The notes under the pieces are model-generated. The model saw only the letters and a list, made by a program, of their open reading frames with translations, had not been told where the DNA came from and did no database searches. A DNA stretch of 64,000 nucleotides from an uncultured Spirochaetaceae bacterium (GTDB lineage: Bacteria > Spirochaetota > Spirochaetia > Treponematales > Treponemataceae): assembly GCA_902792795.1 (NCBI GenBank), contig CADBBB010000005.1, positions 88,626 to 152,625 of the forward strand. The letters are read 5' to 3'. Below are positions 41,853 to 49,460 of the stretch, piece after piece (position 1 is the stretch's first letter; each line of letters begins with the position of its first letter). A program made the position numbers and the translations under genes.

Positions 41853-42611
41853 ATGAAAGTTGTAGGAATGACTAAAATCGCGGCCCTTTTGGCGGCCTCG
41901 GCGCTGGCACTTTTTTCTTGCGCCAAGAAAGAAGCCAAGATTGATTTTGGAAACGGCGTTTCCATCGGAATCGTGGAAATCCCGGACAACAATTTTTGCA
42001 TCACAAAGACAGAAGTCACCCAAGACGTTTACCAAGCCGTCACCGGCGAAAATCCTTCCAAGGAGCAGGGAGACAAATTTCCAGTTGAATCTGTAAGCTG
42101 GTACGACGCGATTGTCTTTTGCAACAAATTGAGCGCCCTGCGGCAAAAGACTCCCTGCTACAGCGTGAACGGCTCGACCAACCCCGCCGACTGGGACTAC
42201 GCTCCCCACCAAAACCAAAAAATCGCGGGCAAAATCGAATTCAACCCCAGCGCGGGCGGCTACCGAATTCCCACCCTGGACGAATGGGACGTGGCGATTC
42301 GCGGCGGCGAAAAATTCAAGTACTCAGGAAGCGACGACTTGGACAGCGTCGCTTGGACGGACTGCAACTCAGGCGGAAAGTTGCACCAAGTTGCCCAGCT
42401 AAAGCCCAACGCCTTTGGAATCTACGACATGTCCGGCAACGTCTTTGAATGGGTTTGGAGCGAGCGCGCCGACGGAAGCCGCTACTACTGCGGCGGAAGC
42501 TTCTTTGACGCCGCCCGAGCCGCAAAATGTTACAACAAAGAATTGAACTACGCCTCCGGCCAGTTCAAAAGCGTTGGCTTCCGCGTCACATGGAACAAAC
42601 CAACTGCGTAA
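41853..42611 (+). CDS. FGE-sulfatase (SUMF1)-like lipoprotein
   Basis: 252 residues from the ATG at 41853, with AAGGAGG 6 nt upstream. Lipobox ALFSC (Cys about 23). The mature part is a formylglycine-generating-enzyme-like domain: CITKTEVTQDVYQAVTGENP, FPVESVSWYDAIVFCNKLSA, GGYRIPTLDEWDVAIRGGEK, MSGNVFEWVWSERADGSRYY and SVGFRVTW at the end. True FGEs need a pair of Cys in the C-terminal region; here that pair is not evident, so it is likely a structural or carbohydrate-binding relative, common in treponemes. The 200 bp after it contain several short GC hairpins (one at 42691-42708) and no gene. Confidence 0.75.
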   Translation: MKVVGMTKIAALLAASALALFSCAKKEAKIDFGNGVSIGIVEIPDNNFCITKTEVTQDVYQAVTGENPSKEQGDKFPVESVSWYDAIVFCNKLSALRQKTPCYSVNGSTNPADWDYAPHQNQKIAGKIEFNPSAGGYRIPTLDEWDVAIRGGEKFKYSGSDDLDSVAWTDCNSGGKLHQVAQLKPNAFGIYDMSGNVFEWVWSERADGSRYYCGGSFFDAARAAKCYNKELNYASGQFKSVGFRVTWNKPTA

Positions 42612-42813
42612 ACGGCTCCCAGTCGCGTTCAGCATCGCGGAACCGCTAGCTAGCGTCGCTCCACGCTGCCCCGCCTTGAAACTATTCTATCTGCCGCTAA
42701 CGCGGCAGGCGCGGGCAGAGTGTTTCCGCAATGCTGCCCGCTTCTTCGCGCCGTTTTCGGTTTTTTCTTGCCTTTATACACAATTCGCGCTATAATAAGC
42801 CTAGGACTAGATT

Positions 42814-43995
42814 GTGCTTAAATTTACAATTACCGACTTATTGGACGCAGATTCGCTTCAGATAATCCAAGACGGCTTTGAGCGTTTTACAGGCTTAAAG
42901 GCGCTTGTGGCCGACGCGTCGGCAAATTCCGTAACAGAAGGAAGCGACTTTTCCGACTTTATAAGCAGAATCCTAGTCTACGACGAAGACGCCAACGAAC
43001 CCGTAATCAAAAGAGAAATCCTAAACCTTCTCCGCGCTGGAAAAACAATCACTCTAAAAAACGAATTGGAGTCCTTTGACGCGGCCAGCCCCCTTCTATT
43101 GGAAGGCGAGCTTATAGGCCTCTTTATTTGCGGCCCCGACATAGAGAAAAAACAAAAAGTTCCCGAAGCGGCCGTTTCGCGCGGCTCAAAATTTTTGGCC
43201 TCAATCGCGGAAGCGCTTTCGCAAATGGCCTACGCCTCAAGCCTTTCGCTCAACAACTCGCACGCCATGCAGCAAAGCGCGCTGTCCGCTTCCGCCGCCG
43301 TCACAGAGACCGCGCTTAAAATGAAGCAGTCAATGCAGGAATGGGTCGAGGTTATGAGCGAGGCGCTGGAATCCAACGACCTTGAGCTTATCAAAAAGCA
43401 GGTGGAACAAATTTTGGAAACAGGCACGGACGTCTACACGGCCGTAAGCGATTCCGTCCAAAACATACAGGACAAAATAGGCTCCACCCACTTGGTTGAA
43501 ACCGAATACAGCGTCCATCGCTTGGTTCCCCACTACATCGAGCAGGCCAAAAAAATTATGGGCGACAAGTCGCCGGATTTTTCGTACACAATCGCGGACG
43601 CCGTTCCCATGTACTTGTTCGGCGACAACGACCGCATTTCGCAAATCGTTTACTTGCTCTTTAAAAGCAGCGCCCGCCAGCTGGAAAGCGGCAAGGCCTC
43701 TTTGGACATCACCGCGCAAAAAAATTCTTACGCAACGATACTCATTTTTAAATTCACTGACACCACGGCCGGCTTTTCAGATGAAGACCTTGAGGCCTTG
43801 CAAATGTTCATCGAAACCGGCGACCAGTCCTACTTGGAGGACACAAGCGTAAAGGGAATGGGATATCGCACAATCAACAGAATCGTCCAACAAATGTTCG
43901 GACAAATAAATTTTGAAATTACTTCCGACACTGAGATGGAATTTGTGATAAAAATTCCGCAGCTGGAAGTTGAGGTGGAAGAGCTTGGCAGTTGA
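42814..43995 (+). CDS. PocR-domain sensor with degenerate histidine-kinase-like ATPase
   Basis: 393 residues starting GTG at 42814 (AGGA 7 nt before, TATAAT at 42791). Residues 1-140 match the PocR ligand-binding domain (ITDLLDADSLQIIQDGFERF, then FTGLKALVADASANSVTEGS). About 175-245 is a coiled helical linker. About 250-385 is a HATPase-like fold with VPMYLFGDNDRISQIVYLLF and a MGYRTINRIVQQMFGQI G-box. The N-box Asn is missing and there is no phospho-acceptor His before it, so it is probably a ligand-sensing ATPase module, not a normal kinase. It overlaps the EAL gene, which it may regulate. Confidence 0.75.
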   Translation: MLKFTITDLLDADSLQIIQDGFERFTGLKALVADASANSVTEGSDFSDFISRILVYDEDANEPVIKREILNLLRAGKTITLKNELESFDAASPLLLEGELIGLFICGPDIEKKQKVPEAAVSRGSKFLASIAEALSQMAYASSLSLNNSHAMQQSALSASAAVTETALKMKQSMQEWVEVMSEALESNDLELIKKQVEQILETGTDVYTAVSDSVQNIQDKIGSTHLVETEYSVHRLVPHYIEQAKKIMGDKSPDFSYTIADAVPMYLFGDNDRISQIVYLLFKSSARQLESGKASLDITAQKNSYATILIFKFTDTTAGFSDEDLEALQMFIETGDQSYLEDTSVKGMGYRTINRIVQQMFGQINFEITSDTEMEFVIKIPQLEVEVEELGS

Positions 43996-44743
43996 CGTAT
44001 TGGCGTTGTTCCCCGACGCGCTTAAGAATGAAGAATTTCTCGTTTACTACCAGCCCAAAGTTTCGCTTAGGAACTACCGCTTGGCCGGCGCGGAGGCTCT
44101 TGTCCGCTGGCGCCACGGCGAGTCTTTCATCTTTCCAGACCAGTTCATTCCAACGTTGGAAAAAGACGGAGCGATTTGCGAGCTGGACTTTTACATGCTT
44201 GACCACGTTTGCGCCAACCTGCGCCATTGGCTTGACCAAGGCCACCGTCTTTTTAAGGTCAGCGTGAACCTATCCCGCGCCCACTTGCGCGACGAAAAAT
44301 TGGTCGAGCGCATCATACAAACTATCGACAAGCACAACGTTCCGCACGAATACATAGAAATCGAGTTGACCGAGACGACCACTGATGTTGGCTTTGCGGA
44401 ACTGCGCAAGGTCATAGACGGCCTTCACAACCAAATGATTTCCACCAGCGTTGACGACTTTGGAATGGGCTACTCTTCGATGAACTTGATTCGCGAGCTT
44501 CCGTGGGACGTCCTTAAAATCGACAAATGCTTTTTGCCAAAAAGCGAAAACGACCGCCGTCAATACGTGATGCTAAAGCACATAATTTCATTGGCGCAGG
44601 ACATCGGCTTGGACACAATCGTCGAGGGCGTTGAAACAATCGAGCACGTCAAAATGCTCAAAGAAAACAACTGTTTTTTGGCGCAAGGCTACTTCTTTGA
44701 CAAGCCGCTCCCGATAGAAGAATTTGAAAAGCGCTTGGACTAG
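43985..44743 (+). CDS. EAL-domain c-di-GMP phosphodiesterase
   Basis: About 252 residues, a stand-alone EAL domain. The start is probably the TTG at 43985 (GAGGTGG before it); an alternative TTG at 43970 exists. Active-site motifs are intact: EALVRW, VNLSRAHL, EIELTET, VDDFGMGYSS, LKIDKCF and VEGVET. It should hydrolyse c-di-GMP to pGpG. It overlaps the PocR-sensor gene by 11 bp, so the two probably work as a split sensor-output pair. Confidence 0.88.
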   Translation: MAVDVLALFPDALKNEEFLVYYQPKVSLRNYRLAGAEALVRWRHGESFIFPDQFIPTLEKDGAICELDFYMLDHVCANLRHWLDQGHRLFKVSVNLSRAHLRDEKLVERIIQTIDKHNVPHEYIEIELTETTTDVGFAELRKVIDGLHNQMISTSVDDFGMGYSSMNLIRELPWDVLKIDKCFLPKSENDRRQYVMLKHIISLAQDIGLDTIVEGVETIEHVKMLKENNCFLAQGYFFDKPLPIEEFEKRLD

Positions 44744-44818
44744 TTTCCAGACCAAAACGCGCGGCCACCGCAATTCCCCACTTGACTTTTTCTCCAAGCT
44801 CCGACACACTCCTAGCGT

Positions 44819-46168
44819 ATGAACCAAGCAAAGGCGGGACGCGGCGCGCTCCCAATGACAAAGCTCAGCCTTCCACTTATCGCGGAACAATTTTTTAGAA
44901 TTCTCGTCGGCTCGATTGACACCGTAATGCTAAGCTTTTATTCGGAAAAAGCGGTGGCCGCCGTGGGAATGATGTCTCAGTATGCGTTCTTCATAATGAT
45001 TCTTTTTAACGTAATCGCGATTGGAACTTCCATCGTGCTGTCGCAATTCCTTGGCGCGCAAAAAGGCAAGGACGACTTGAACGCAATCGCAAAGTCCAGC
45101 GCGATTATGGTCACGGCGGCCGCCATAGTCATAGGGCTTGCCGTCGTTTTTGGAATTGGCCCATTGCTTGGCCGCTACACTTTGGAAGACCAAGTGCGCG
45201 AATACGCCGCCGACTACTTTTTGATTTTTGGCGGAGCAGGTTCTTTCTTCATCGCTTTTAGCCTTTTGCAGTCGGCGATTCTTCGTTCCTACGGCTACAC
45301 AAAAGAGGCGATGGTCGTTACGATGGCTTCCAACTTAATCAACGTCGTGGGAAACGCGATAAGCCTTTACGGATTGTTCGGGCTTCCGGTTTTTGGAGTC
45401 AAGGGCGTGGCGTGGTCGTCGGTAATTTCGATGATAGCTTCTTGCGTGATTTTGCAAATCATCATAAAAAGGAAAAGCGACATTTGCTTTGACCTTTTTT
45501 GCCGCTGCAAAATTCCAAGCCGTTTTTTCAAGCTCATTCTTTCCGTGGGAGTTCCGACGGCCAGCGAAAACCTTTCCTACAACGTTTCGCAAATCGTAAT
45601 CATGGCGATGATTTCCACGCTGGGAACATACGCAATGTCGGCGCAAGTTTACACAGCCACGATTTGCCGCTTTGTCTTTGTCATGGCAATCGGAATCGGA
45701 AGCGCCGTCCAAATCAAAACCGGCTGGAGCGTAGGCGCGGGCCAAGAGGAAGAGATTTACAAAAAGGTCTACAAGTACGGCGCCGTCGCCACCGCTTGCT
45801 CGGTTTCTATTATTTTGTTAATAAACCTTTTTCGCGGGCCAATCATCGGATTTTTCACCAAGCAGGAAGAAATCGCCGCGCTCGTTTCCACGCTGCTATT
45901 GCTTTCGATTTACTTGGAATTTGGCCGCTCAAAAAATTTGATTTACATCGGAGCGCTAAAGGGCGCCGGCGACATAAAGTTCCCGGTCCTTTACGGAATG
46001 TTCTCAAACTGGGTCATCATGGTCGGCGGAAGCTATTTGTTGGGCCTAAAGCTGGGCCTTGGCGTCGCCGGTTTCTGGCTAGGCATCGCCACGGACGAAA
46101 CGACGCGCGGCCTTGTAATGATGCTGCGCTGGAAAAGCAAGCGCTGGATGAACAAAGCGCTGGTCTAA
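44819..46168 (+). CDS. MATE-family efflux transporter
   Basis: 449 residues with 12 predicted helices in two six-helix halves. Typical regions are MTKLSLPLIAEQFFRILVGS with SIDTVMLSFYSEKAVAAVGM at the start, and the second-half SVGVPTASENLSYNVSQIVI. It exports cationic drugs or metabolites in exchange for Na+ or H+. No ribosome site; the upstream TTGACT-N17-CACACT ends 8 nt before the ATG. A dispersed CCGCTCG repeat follows directly. Confidence 0.88.
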   Translation: MNQAKAGRGALPMTKLSLPLIAEQFFRILVGSIDTVMLSFYSEKAVAAVGMMSQYAFFIMILFNVIAIGTSIVLSQFLGAQKGKDDLNAIAKSSAIMVTAAAIVIGLAVVFGIGPLLGRYTLEDQVREYAADYFLIFGGAGSFFIAFSLLQSAILRSYGYTKEAMVVTMASNLINVVGNAISLYGLFGLPVFGVKGVAWSSVISMIASCVILQIIIKRKSDICFDLFCRCKIPSRFFKLILSVGVPTASENLSYNVSQIVIMAMISTLGTYAMSAQVYTATICRFVFVMAIGIGSAVQIKTGWSVGAGQEEEIYKKVYKYGAVATACSVSIILLINLFRGPIIGFFTKQEEIAALVSTLLLLSIYLEFGRSKNLIYIGALKGAGDIKFPVLYGMFSNWVIMVGGSYLLGLKLGLGVAGFWLGIATDETTRGLVMMLRWKSKRWMNKALV

Positions 46169-46169
46169 G

Positions 46170-46216
46170 CCGCTCGCAAGCTTTGATTGCAAGACCTTAA
46201 CTGCTGGTTCGAGCGG
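46170..46216. repeat. CCGCTCG-bounded dispersed repeat, copy A
   Basis: CCGCTCG, spacer, GATTGCAAGACCTTAA, spacer, TTCGAGCGG on the plus strand, 2 bp after the MATE stop. It shares order and most bases with 40836-40881 (minus). A further CCGCTCG lies downstream around 46250. Confidence 0.6.
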
Positions 46217-46259
46217 GGCCACCGCGTCCTTTCGGACGCTGCCTTCGCCGCTCGCAAGC

Positions 46260-46973
46260 CTACGACTGCGGCGCGGCGACTTTAAGGTCTTTCAAAAGTT
46301 CCTTCCTCTCGTCGCTAATCTTAAAGCTTTCGCGCGCTTTTTGAATCGCCTTGTTGTGGGTCCACGCATCCAAGCGCTTTGCCTTTATGTACGGAAGCGC
46401 CGCGTCCCACTGCTTGGCAAGCGCCTCGGCAAAGTACCACGCCACGGCCATTTTGATGTAATACTCGTCGGACTTGACGGCGGCGACAATTTTTAAGAAT
46501 TTCGGCTCAAAGAACTCGTCCAAAAAATGTCGCATAAGGTTTATAATGCCAAAGCGAACCGTGTAAATACGTCCGCTTTTAATCCAATCCATAATTAGAG
46601 GCAAAAGTTTGTCTTTATGGTTTTTAAAACATATGGGCGAAGTTTGGTCGCAAGTGGCCCAGTTGTCGATGCAGGGCAAAAAGCGCTCCAGCTCGGCGAC
46701 GCACTGGTCAAAGTCCTTTATGCCGCTTACGACAAAGCCGTGCAGCTGGTTTTCCTCAAAGTATTTGTGCGGAAGGTCGGAGAGAAATTTTTGGGCGGCG
46801 GGAGCGAGCGCGGCGCGTTTTGGGCTCGCAAGCAATTCCTTGGCAAGGGCGCGCAGTTCCGGCGTCTTTATGCCCAAAATGGTTTTGGGGTCAACGTTGG
46901 GAATTATTCGGCTTGTAAAGGCGGCGGTTTTGGGGTCGGCCATTTGCCGCAGCGTTTTTTGAATTGAGTCCAT
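46260..46973 (-). CDS. AlkD-like DNA alkylation repair glycosylase
   Basis: 237 residues from the ATG at 46973 (GGAGG 6 nt upstream); the longer frame has no support. All-helical HEAT-like repeats as in AlkD/AlkC: GIKTPELRALAKELLASPKR, LHGFVVSGIKDFDQCVAELE, FLPCIDNWATCDQTSP and KLLPLIMDWIKSGRIYTVRF, then YYIKMAVAWYFAEALAKQWD. The NWATCD stretch is the conserved Trp-Asp region that contacts damaged DNA. It removes alkylated bases such as 3- or 7-methylpurines. It is the third DNA-repair gene in the window. Confidence 0.85.
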   Translation of the reverse strand: MDSIQKTLRQMADPKTAAFTSRIIPNVDPKTILGIKTPELRALAKELLASPKRAALAPAAQKFLSDLPHKYFEENQLHGFVVSGIKDFDQCVAELERFLPCIDNWATCDQTSPICFKNHKDKLLPLIMDWIKSGRIYTVRFGIINLMRHFLDEFFEPKFLKIVAAVKSDEYYIKMAVAWYFAEALAKQWDAALPYIKAKRLDAWTHNKAIQKARESFKISDERKELLKDLKVAAPQS

Positions 46974-46997
46974 ATTTTTCCTCCGTTCCTTTAAAAA

Positions 46998-47027
46998 CAA
47001 AAAAGCCTGCCCATAAGGACAGGCCTT
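46998..47027 (-). terminator. Hairpin terminator upstream of alkD-like gene
   Basis: AAAGCCTG and CAGGCTTT pair around CCCATAAGGA. The tail on the minus strand is a T run. It stands 3' to a short copy of the tRNA-Arg end (47025-47045), repeating the tRNA-end-then-terminator layout found at 47206-47257. Confidence 0.7.
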
Positions 47028-47045
47028 TGAGACTGACACGATTCG
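47025..47045. repeat. 21-bp copy of the tRNA-Arg 3' end
   Basis: Identical to 47237-47257, which spans the last bases of the tRNA-Arg gene and a few beyond. The copies are in direct orientation 212 bp apart. The DNA between (47046-47236) has no gene, several short perfect hairpins (for example GCAAACA-TCG-TGTTTGC) and the tRNA terminator. Confidence 0.6.
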
Positions 47046-47205
47046 CCACTCTGGTCGCAAACATCGTGTTTGCTTCCGCCGTGGCGTCTCCGCTCTCTTT
47101 CAGCGCCGTCCTGGCGTTGAATCCAAAAAATTGCCGCGCATTGCTCGCGATTTTTTGGACCGTTCGCTCCGCTTCGAATCGGCTCGTTCGACCAAACTTA
47201 AACAT

Positions 47206-47237
47206 AAAAAAAGGTTCATCGTCTGATGAACCTTTAC
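47206..47237 (-). terminator. Terminator of the tRNA operon
   Basis: AAAGGTTCATCA pairs with GATGAACCTTT around GAC on the minus strand, followed by a T run. It begins 3 bp after the tRNA-Arg 3' end. Confidence 0.85.
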
Positions 47238-47239
47238 TT

Positions 47240-47314
47240 TGAGACTGACACGATTCGAACGTGCGACCTCCACCTCCGCAGGGTGGCGCTCTAATCCAGC
47301 TGAGCTACAATCTC
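47240..47314 (-). tRNA. tRNA-Arg (anticodon GCG)
   Basis: 75 nt cloverleaf: acceptor GAGATTG/CAGTCTC with discriminator A, D-arm TAGCTCAGCTGGATTAGAGC, anticodon stem CCACC/GGTGG with loop CTGCGGA, so anticodon GCG reading CGC. T-arm contains TTCGAAT. The CCA end is not encoded. Most bacteria instead read CGN with an A34 (inosine) tRNA. Confidence 0.9.
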
Positions 47315-47335
47315 GTACAAGCGGAGCTTGTAAAA

Positions 47336-47421
47336 CGGAAGCGACAGGAGTCGAACCTGCCGGGCCCAAATTGGAACCCACGGATTAGCAATCCGGCGTA
47401 TTACCGCTCTACCACGCTTCC
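47336..47421 (-). tRNA. tRNA-Ser (anticodon GCT)
   Basis: 86 nt, acceptor GGAAGCG/CGCTTCC, discriminator G, long class II variable arm typical of serine, anticodon loop TTGCTAA giving GCT (reads AGC/AGT). CCA not encoded. Confidence 0.92.
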
Positions 47422-47428
47422 AAATATG

Positions 47429-47513
47429 CGGAGCGAGAGGGATTTGAACCCCCGGTACCTTGCGGTACAACGGTTTTCAAGACCGCCGCGTTCGACCACT
47501 CTGCCATCGCTCC
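47429..47513 (-). tRNA. tRNA-Ser (anticodon TGA)
   Basis: 85 nt, acceptor GGAGCGA/TCGCTCC, discriminator G, long variable arm (TACCGCAAGGTA), anticodon loop CTTGAAA giving TGA (reads TCA and others of TCN). First gene of the three-tRNA unit. Confidence 0.93.
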
Positions 47514-47526
47514 AAAATGTTCTACG

Positions 47527-47556
47527 ATTTTAGCATAAAAATCCAGAATGTGTCAA
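47527..47556 (-). promoter_or_regulatory. Promoter of the tRNA operon
   Basis: Minus strand: TTGACA, 18 bp, TAAAAT, 13 nt before the first tRNA. Strong consensus, as expected for stable RNA genes. Confidence 0.85.
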
Positions 47557-47591
47557 GTAGCGCGCAGATTTTTGTAAAAGAGAATTTTTAC

Positions 47592-47620
47592 TTGCGCCCG
47601 CCGCTATTCCATGTTATAGT
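47592..47620 (+). promoter_or_regulatory. Promoter of the S37 peptidase gene
   Basis: TTGCGC, 17 bp, TATAGT, 9 nt before the ATG at 47630. The leader would be only 1-4 nt, and there is no ribosome site. Confidence 0.6.
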
Positions 47621-47629
47621 TAAGAGCGT

Positions 47630-49108
47630 ATGAACAAGAAAAAAGCGATTGTCGCGTCGCTCGCCGCCGCATTAATTCTTATCCTTGCTGCCTGTTCAAA
47701 TTCTGACGGCGGCTTGCCGATTCTGCCCGACACTTTTGCAGAAGCGTTAAAGACCCTTCCAAATGTAGAAAGCGTTGAGCCGATCAAAGAAAAATCCGAC
47801 TTTAAGGGAACCGTTTACAAAGTCTACTTCAAGTCGCAGCTGGATCCCGCGGACATCTCAAAGGGAACGTTCCGCCAAAAAGCCTACATCGGCTTTGCGG
47901 GCTACGACAAACCCAACTGCCTTATGACAACCGGCTATTCGCTCAGCGATTACGCCGCGCTTGCGCGGTATTCGGAAAATGAGGCCGCCTTTATTTTGCA
48001 GGGAAACCTAATTGCCGTGGAGCACCGCTATTTTGGAGAATCAGTCCGAACCGACAAAAAGCGTTTGGACGGCGCCGACTACTGGGAATACTTGAACACA
48101 AAAAACGCCGCGGAAGACTTGCACGCGATTGTAAGCGCGCTGAAAACTTTTTTTAAAGGAAAATGGGTGGCGCAAGGAGCCAGCAAGGGCGGACTTACGG
48201 CAAACCTCTTTAGCTACTATCATCCCGAAGATGTTGACGTAACCATGCCCTATGTGGCGCCGCTTTGCAACGCCCAAGCCGACACCCGATTGTTTGAATT
48301 TATCTACACAGAGGCGGGCAACAAAGACAGCCGCTATAGCGGCTCCGCAGCCGACTACCGCGAGCTTTTGACAAACATTCAAATATGGCTTTTGGAAAAG
48401 CGGGACCAACAATACGAAGAGGGCAAAACGTTCAAAGAAAAATATATCGAGTTATCCACCTCCGCCTCCAGCGAGCCGATTCGTCCTGAATTGGCAGACT
48501 TTTATTATGAAATGTCAATTGGCGATTTTCCTATGAGAGTTTGGCAATATAAAGACGTAAAAGACTTTGCGGACTTAAAGACCTTTTACAATCTGCCAAA
48601 CGATAATGATGAATCAACGGATTCAAACGGAAAAAGGCAGTCAAAAAAATCCTTTCTGCTATCAGAAATACTAGACGACTCAGGCGGCGACACATTGCTC
48701 CCCTACGTTTTTCAATCCTTTTGTGAATTGGGAAACTACAGGCTGGATTTTTCTTATTTGCGTCAGGCAATCGCGGCCAAAGGAAGTTCGGCAACAATTA
48801 CTATTGCTCCCGATCAAGAAATGACAGTGTATCAAACCGAATTTTCCGACGCGGAAAAGGCCCTGTTCGCTAAATACACGCCAGCGATTCACGACAACTT
48901 AATAAATTGGATTAACACGACAGACGAGCAAGTGATTATGATTTACGGAAACAGCGATCCTTGGTATTCAGCGCGCATTCCAGACGTGGAGCGCGACAAC
49001 GTCCATATTTTTGTCCATCCCGCCAACAACCATAACTCGATGATTGCAAATTTTCCTGAAGCGCAAAGAAATGAGATGGAAGCCTTGTTGCGCCAATACT
49101 TGTATTAA
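47630..49108 (+). CDS. S37-family (PS-10-like) serine peptidase lipoprotein
   Basis: 492 residues. Lipobox LAAC (Cys about 22). The alpha/beta-hydrolase fold shows NLIAVEHRYFGESVRTD, the nucleophile loop WVAQGASKGGL (Ser in GASKG), the acid NSDPWYSARIPD and the final His in HPANNHNSMIANFP. This order fits the secreted tripeptidyl-aminopeptidase S37/PS-10 family, close to S28, which removes peptides from protein N-termini. It is probably anchored at the cell surface and helps use host or feed protein. Probably near-leaderless mRNA. Confidence 0.82.
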   Translation: MNKKKAIVASLAAALILILAACSNSDGGLPILPDTFAEALKTLPNVESVEPIKEKSDFKGTVYKVYFKSQLDPADISKGTFRQKAYIGFAGYDKPNCLMTTGYSLSDYAALARYSENEAAFILQGNLIAVEHRYFGESVRTDKKRLDGADYWEYLNTKNAAEDLHAIVSALKTFFKGKWVAQGASKGGLTANLFSYYHPEDVDVTMPYVAPLCNAQADTRLFEFIYTEAGNKDSRYSGSAADYRELLTNIQIWLLEKRDQQYEEGKTFKEKYIELSTSASSEPIRPELADFYYEMSIGDFPMRVWQYKDVKDFADLKTFYNLPNDNDESTDSNGKRQSKKSFLLSEILDDSGGDTLLPYVFQSFCELGNYRLDFSYLRQAIAAKGSSATITIAPDQEMTVYQTEFSDAEKALFAKYTPAIHDNLINWINTTDEQVIMIYGNSDPWYSARIPDVERDNVHIFVHPANNHNSMIANFPEAQRNEMEALLRQYLY

Positions 49109-49446
49109 AGCGCGTTAAAATCCAGCGCCTTTAGCGCGGCGATTGTTTCGTCGTAAAGGGCGAAGAGGTTGGACGTTTCGGCCAAAATGGTCGCCTCGTC
49201 CTTGTCGCGCGCGGCGTGCTCGCACTTTTCGGCAAGAGCGCCCAAATCCATTCCGCCAACCAAGCGGGAGCTGGACTTTAGGCCGTGAACCTTTATGCGG
49301 TAATTGTCCCAATCCTTGGCGTCAAAGGCGGCCTTTATGTCGGAATAGTTTTGGTCGCGCTGTTCCACAAACATGTCGACCATGTCCTTGTACATATCCT
49401 TGTCGTCCATGGAATATTCCATTCCATGCGCGGTGTCAATAGTCAT
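49105..49446 (-). CDS. HPt histidine phosphotransfer protein
   Basis: 113 residues, all-helical. YRIKVHGLKSSSRLVGGMDL (about residues 52-70) is the HPt phosphorylation motif with the acceptor His in VHGLKS, and LGALAEKCEHAARDKD is the following helix. It relays phosphate between kinases and response regulators. GGAGG precedes the ATG at 49446. It lies 14 bp after the response-regulator gene, so the two form a phosphorelay module without a kinase in the window. Confidence 0.9.
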   Translation of the reverse strand: MTIDTAHGMEYSMDDKDMYKDMVDMFVEQRDQNYSDIKAAFDAKDWDNYRIKVHGLKSSSRLVGGMDLGALAEKCEHAARDKDEATILAETSNLFALYDETIAALKALDFNAL

Positions 49447-49460
49447 CTTTTGCCTCCTAA

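Noticed and set aside
46891-47205. 104-codon minus-strand frame through the region beside tRNA-Arg
   Set aside because: It runs through the copied tRNA end and a terminator, has no ribosome site and overlaps the alkD-like gene in another frame.
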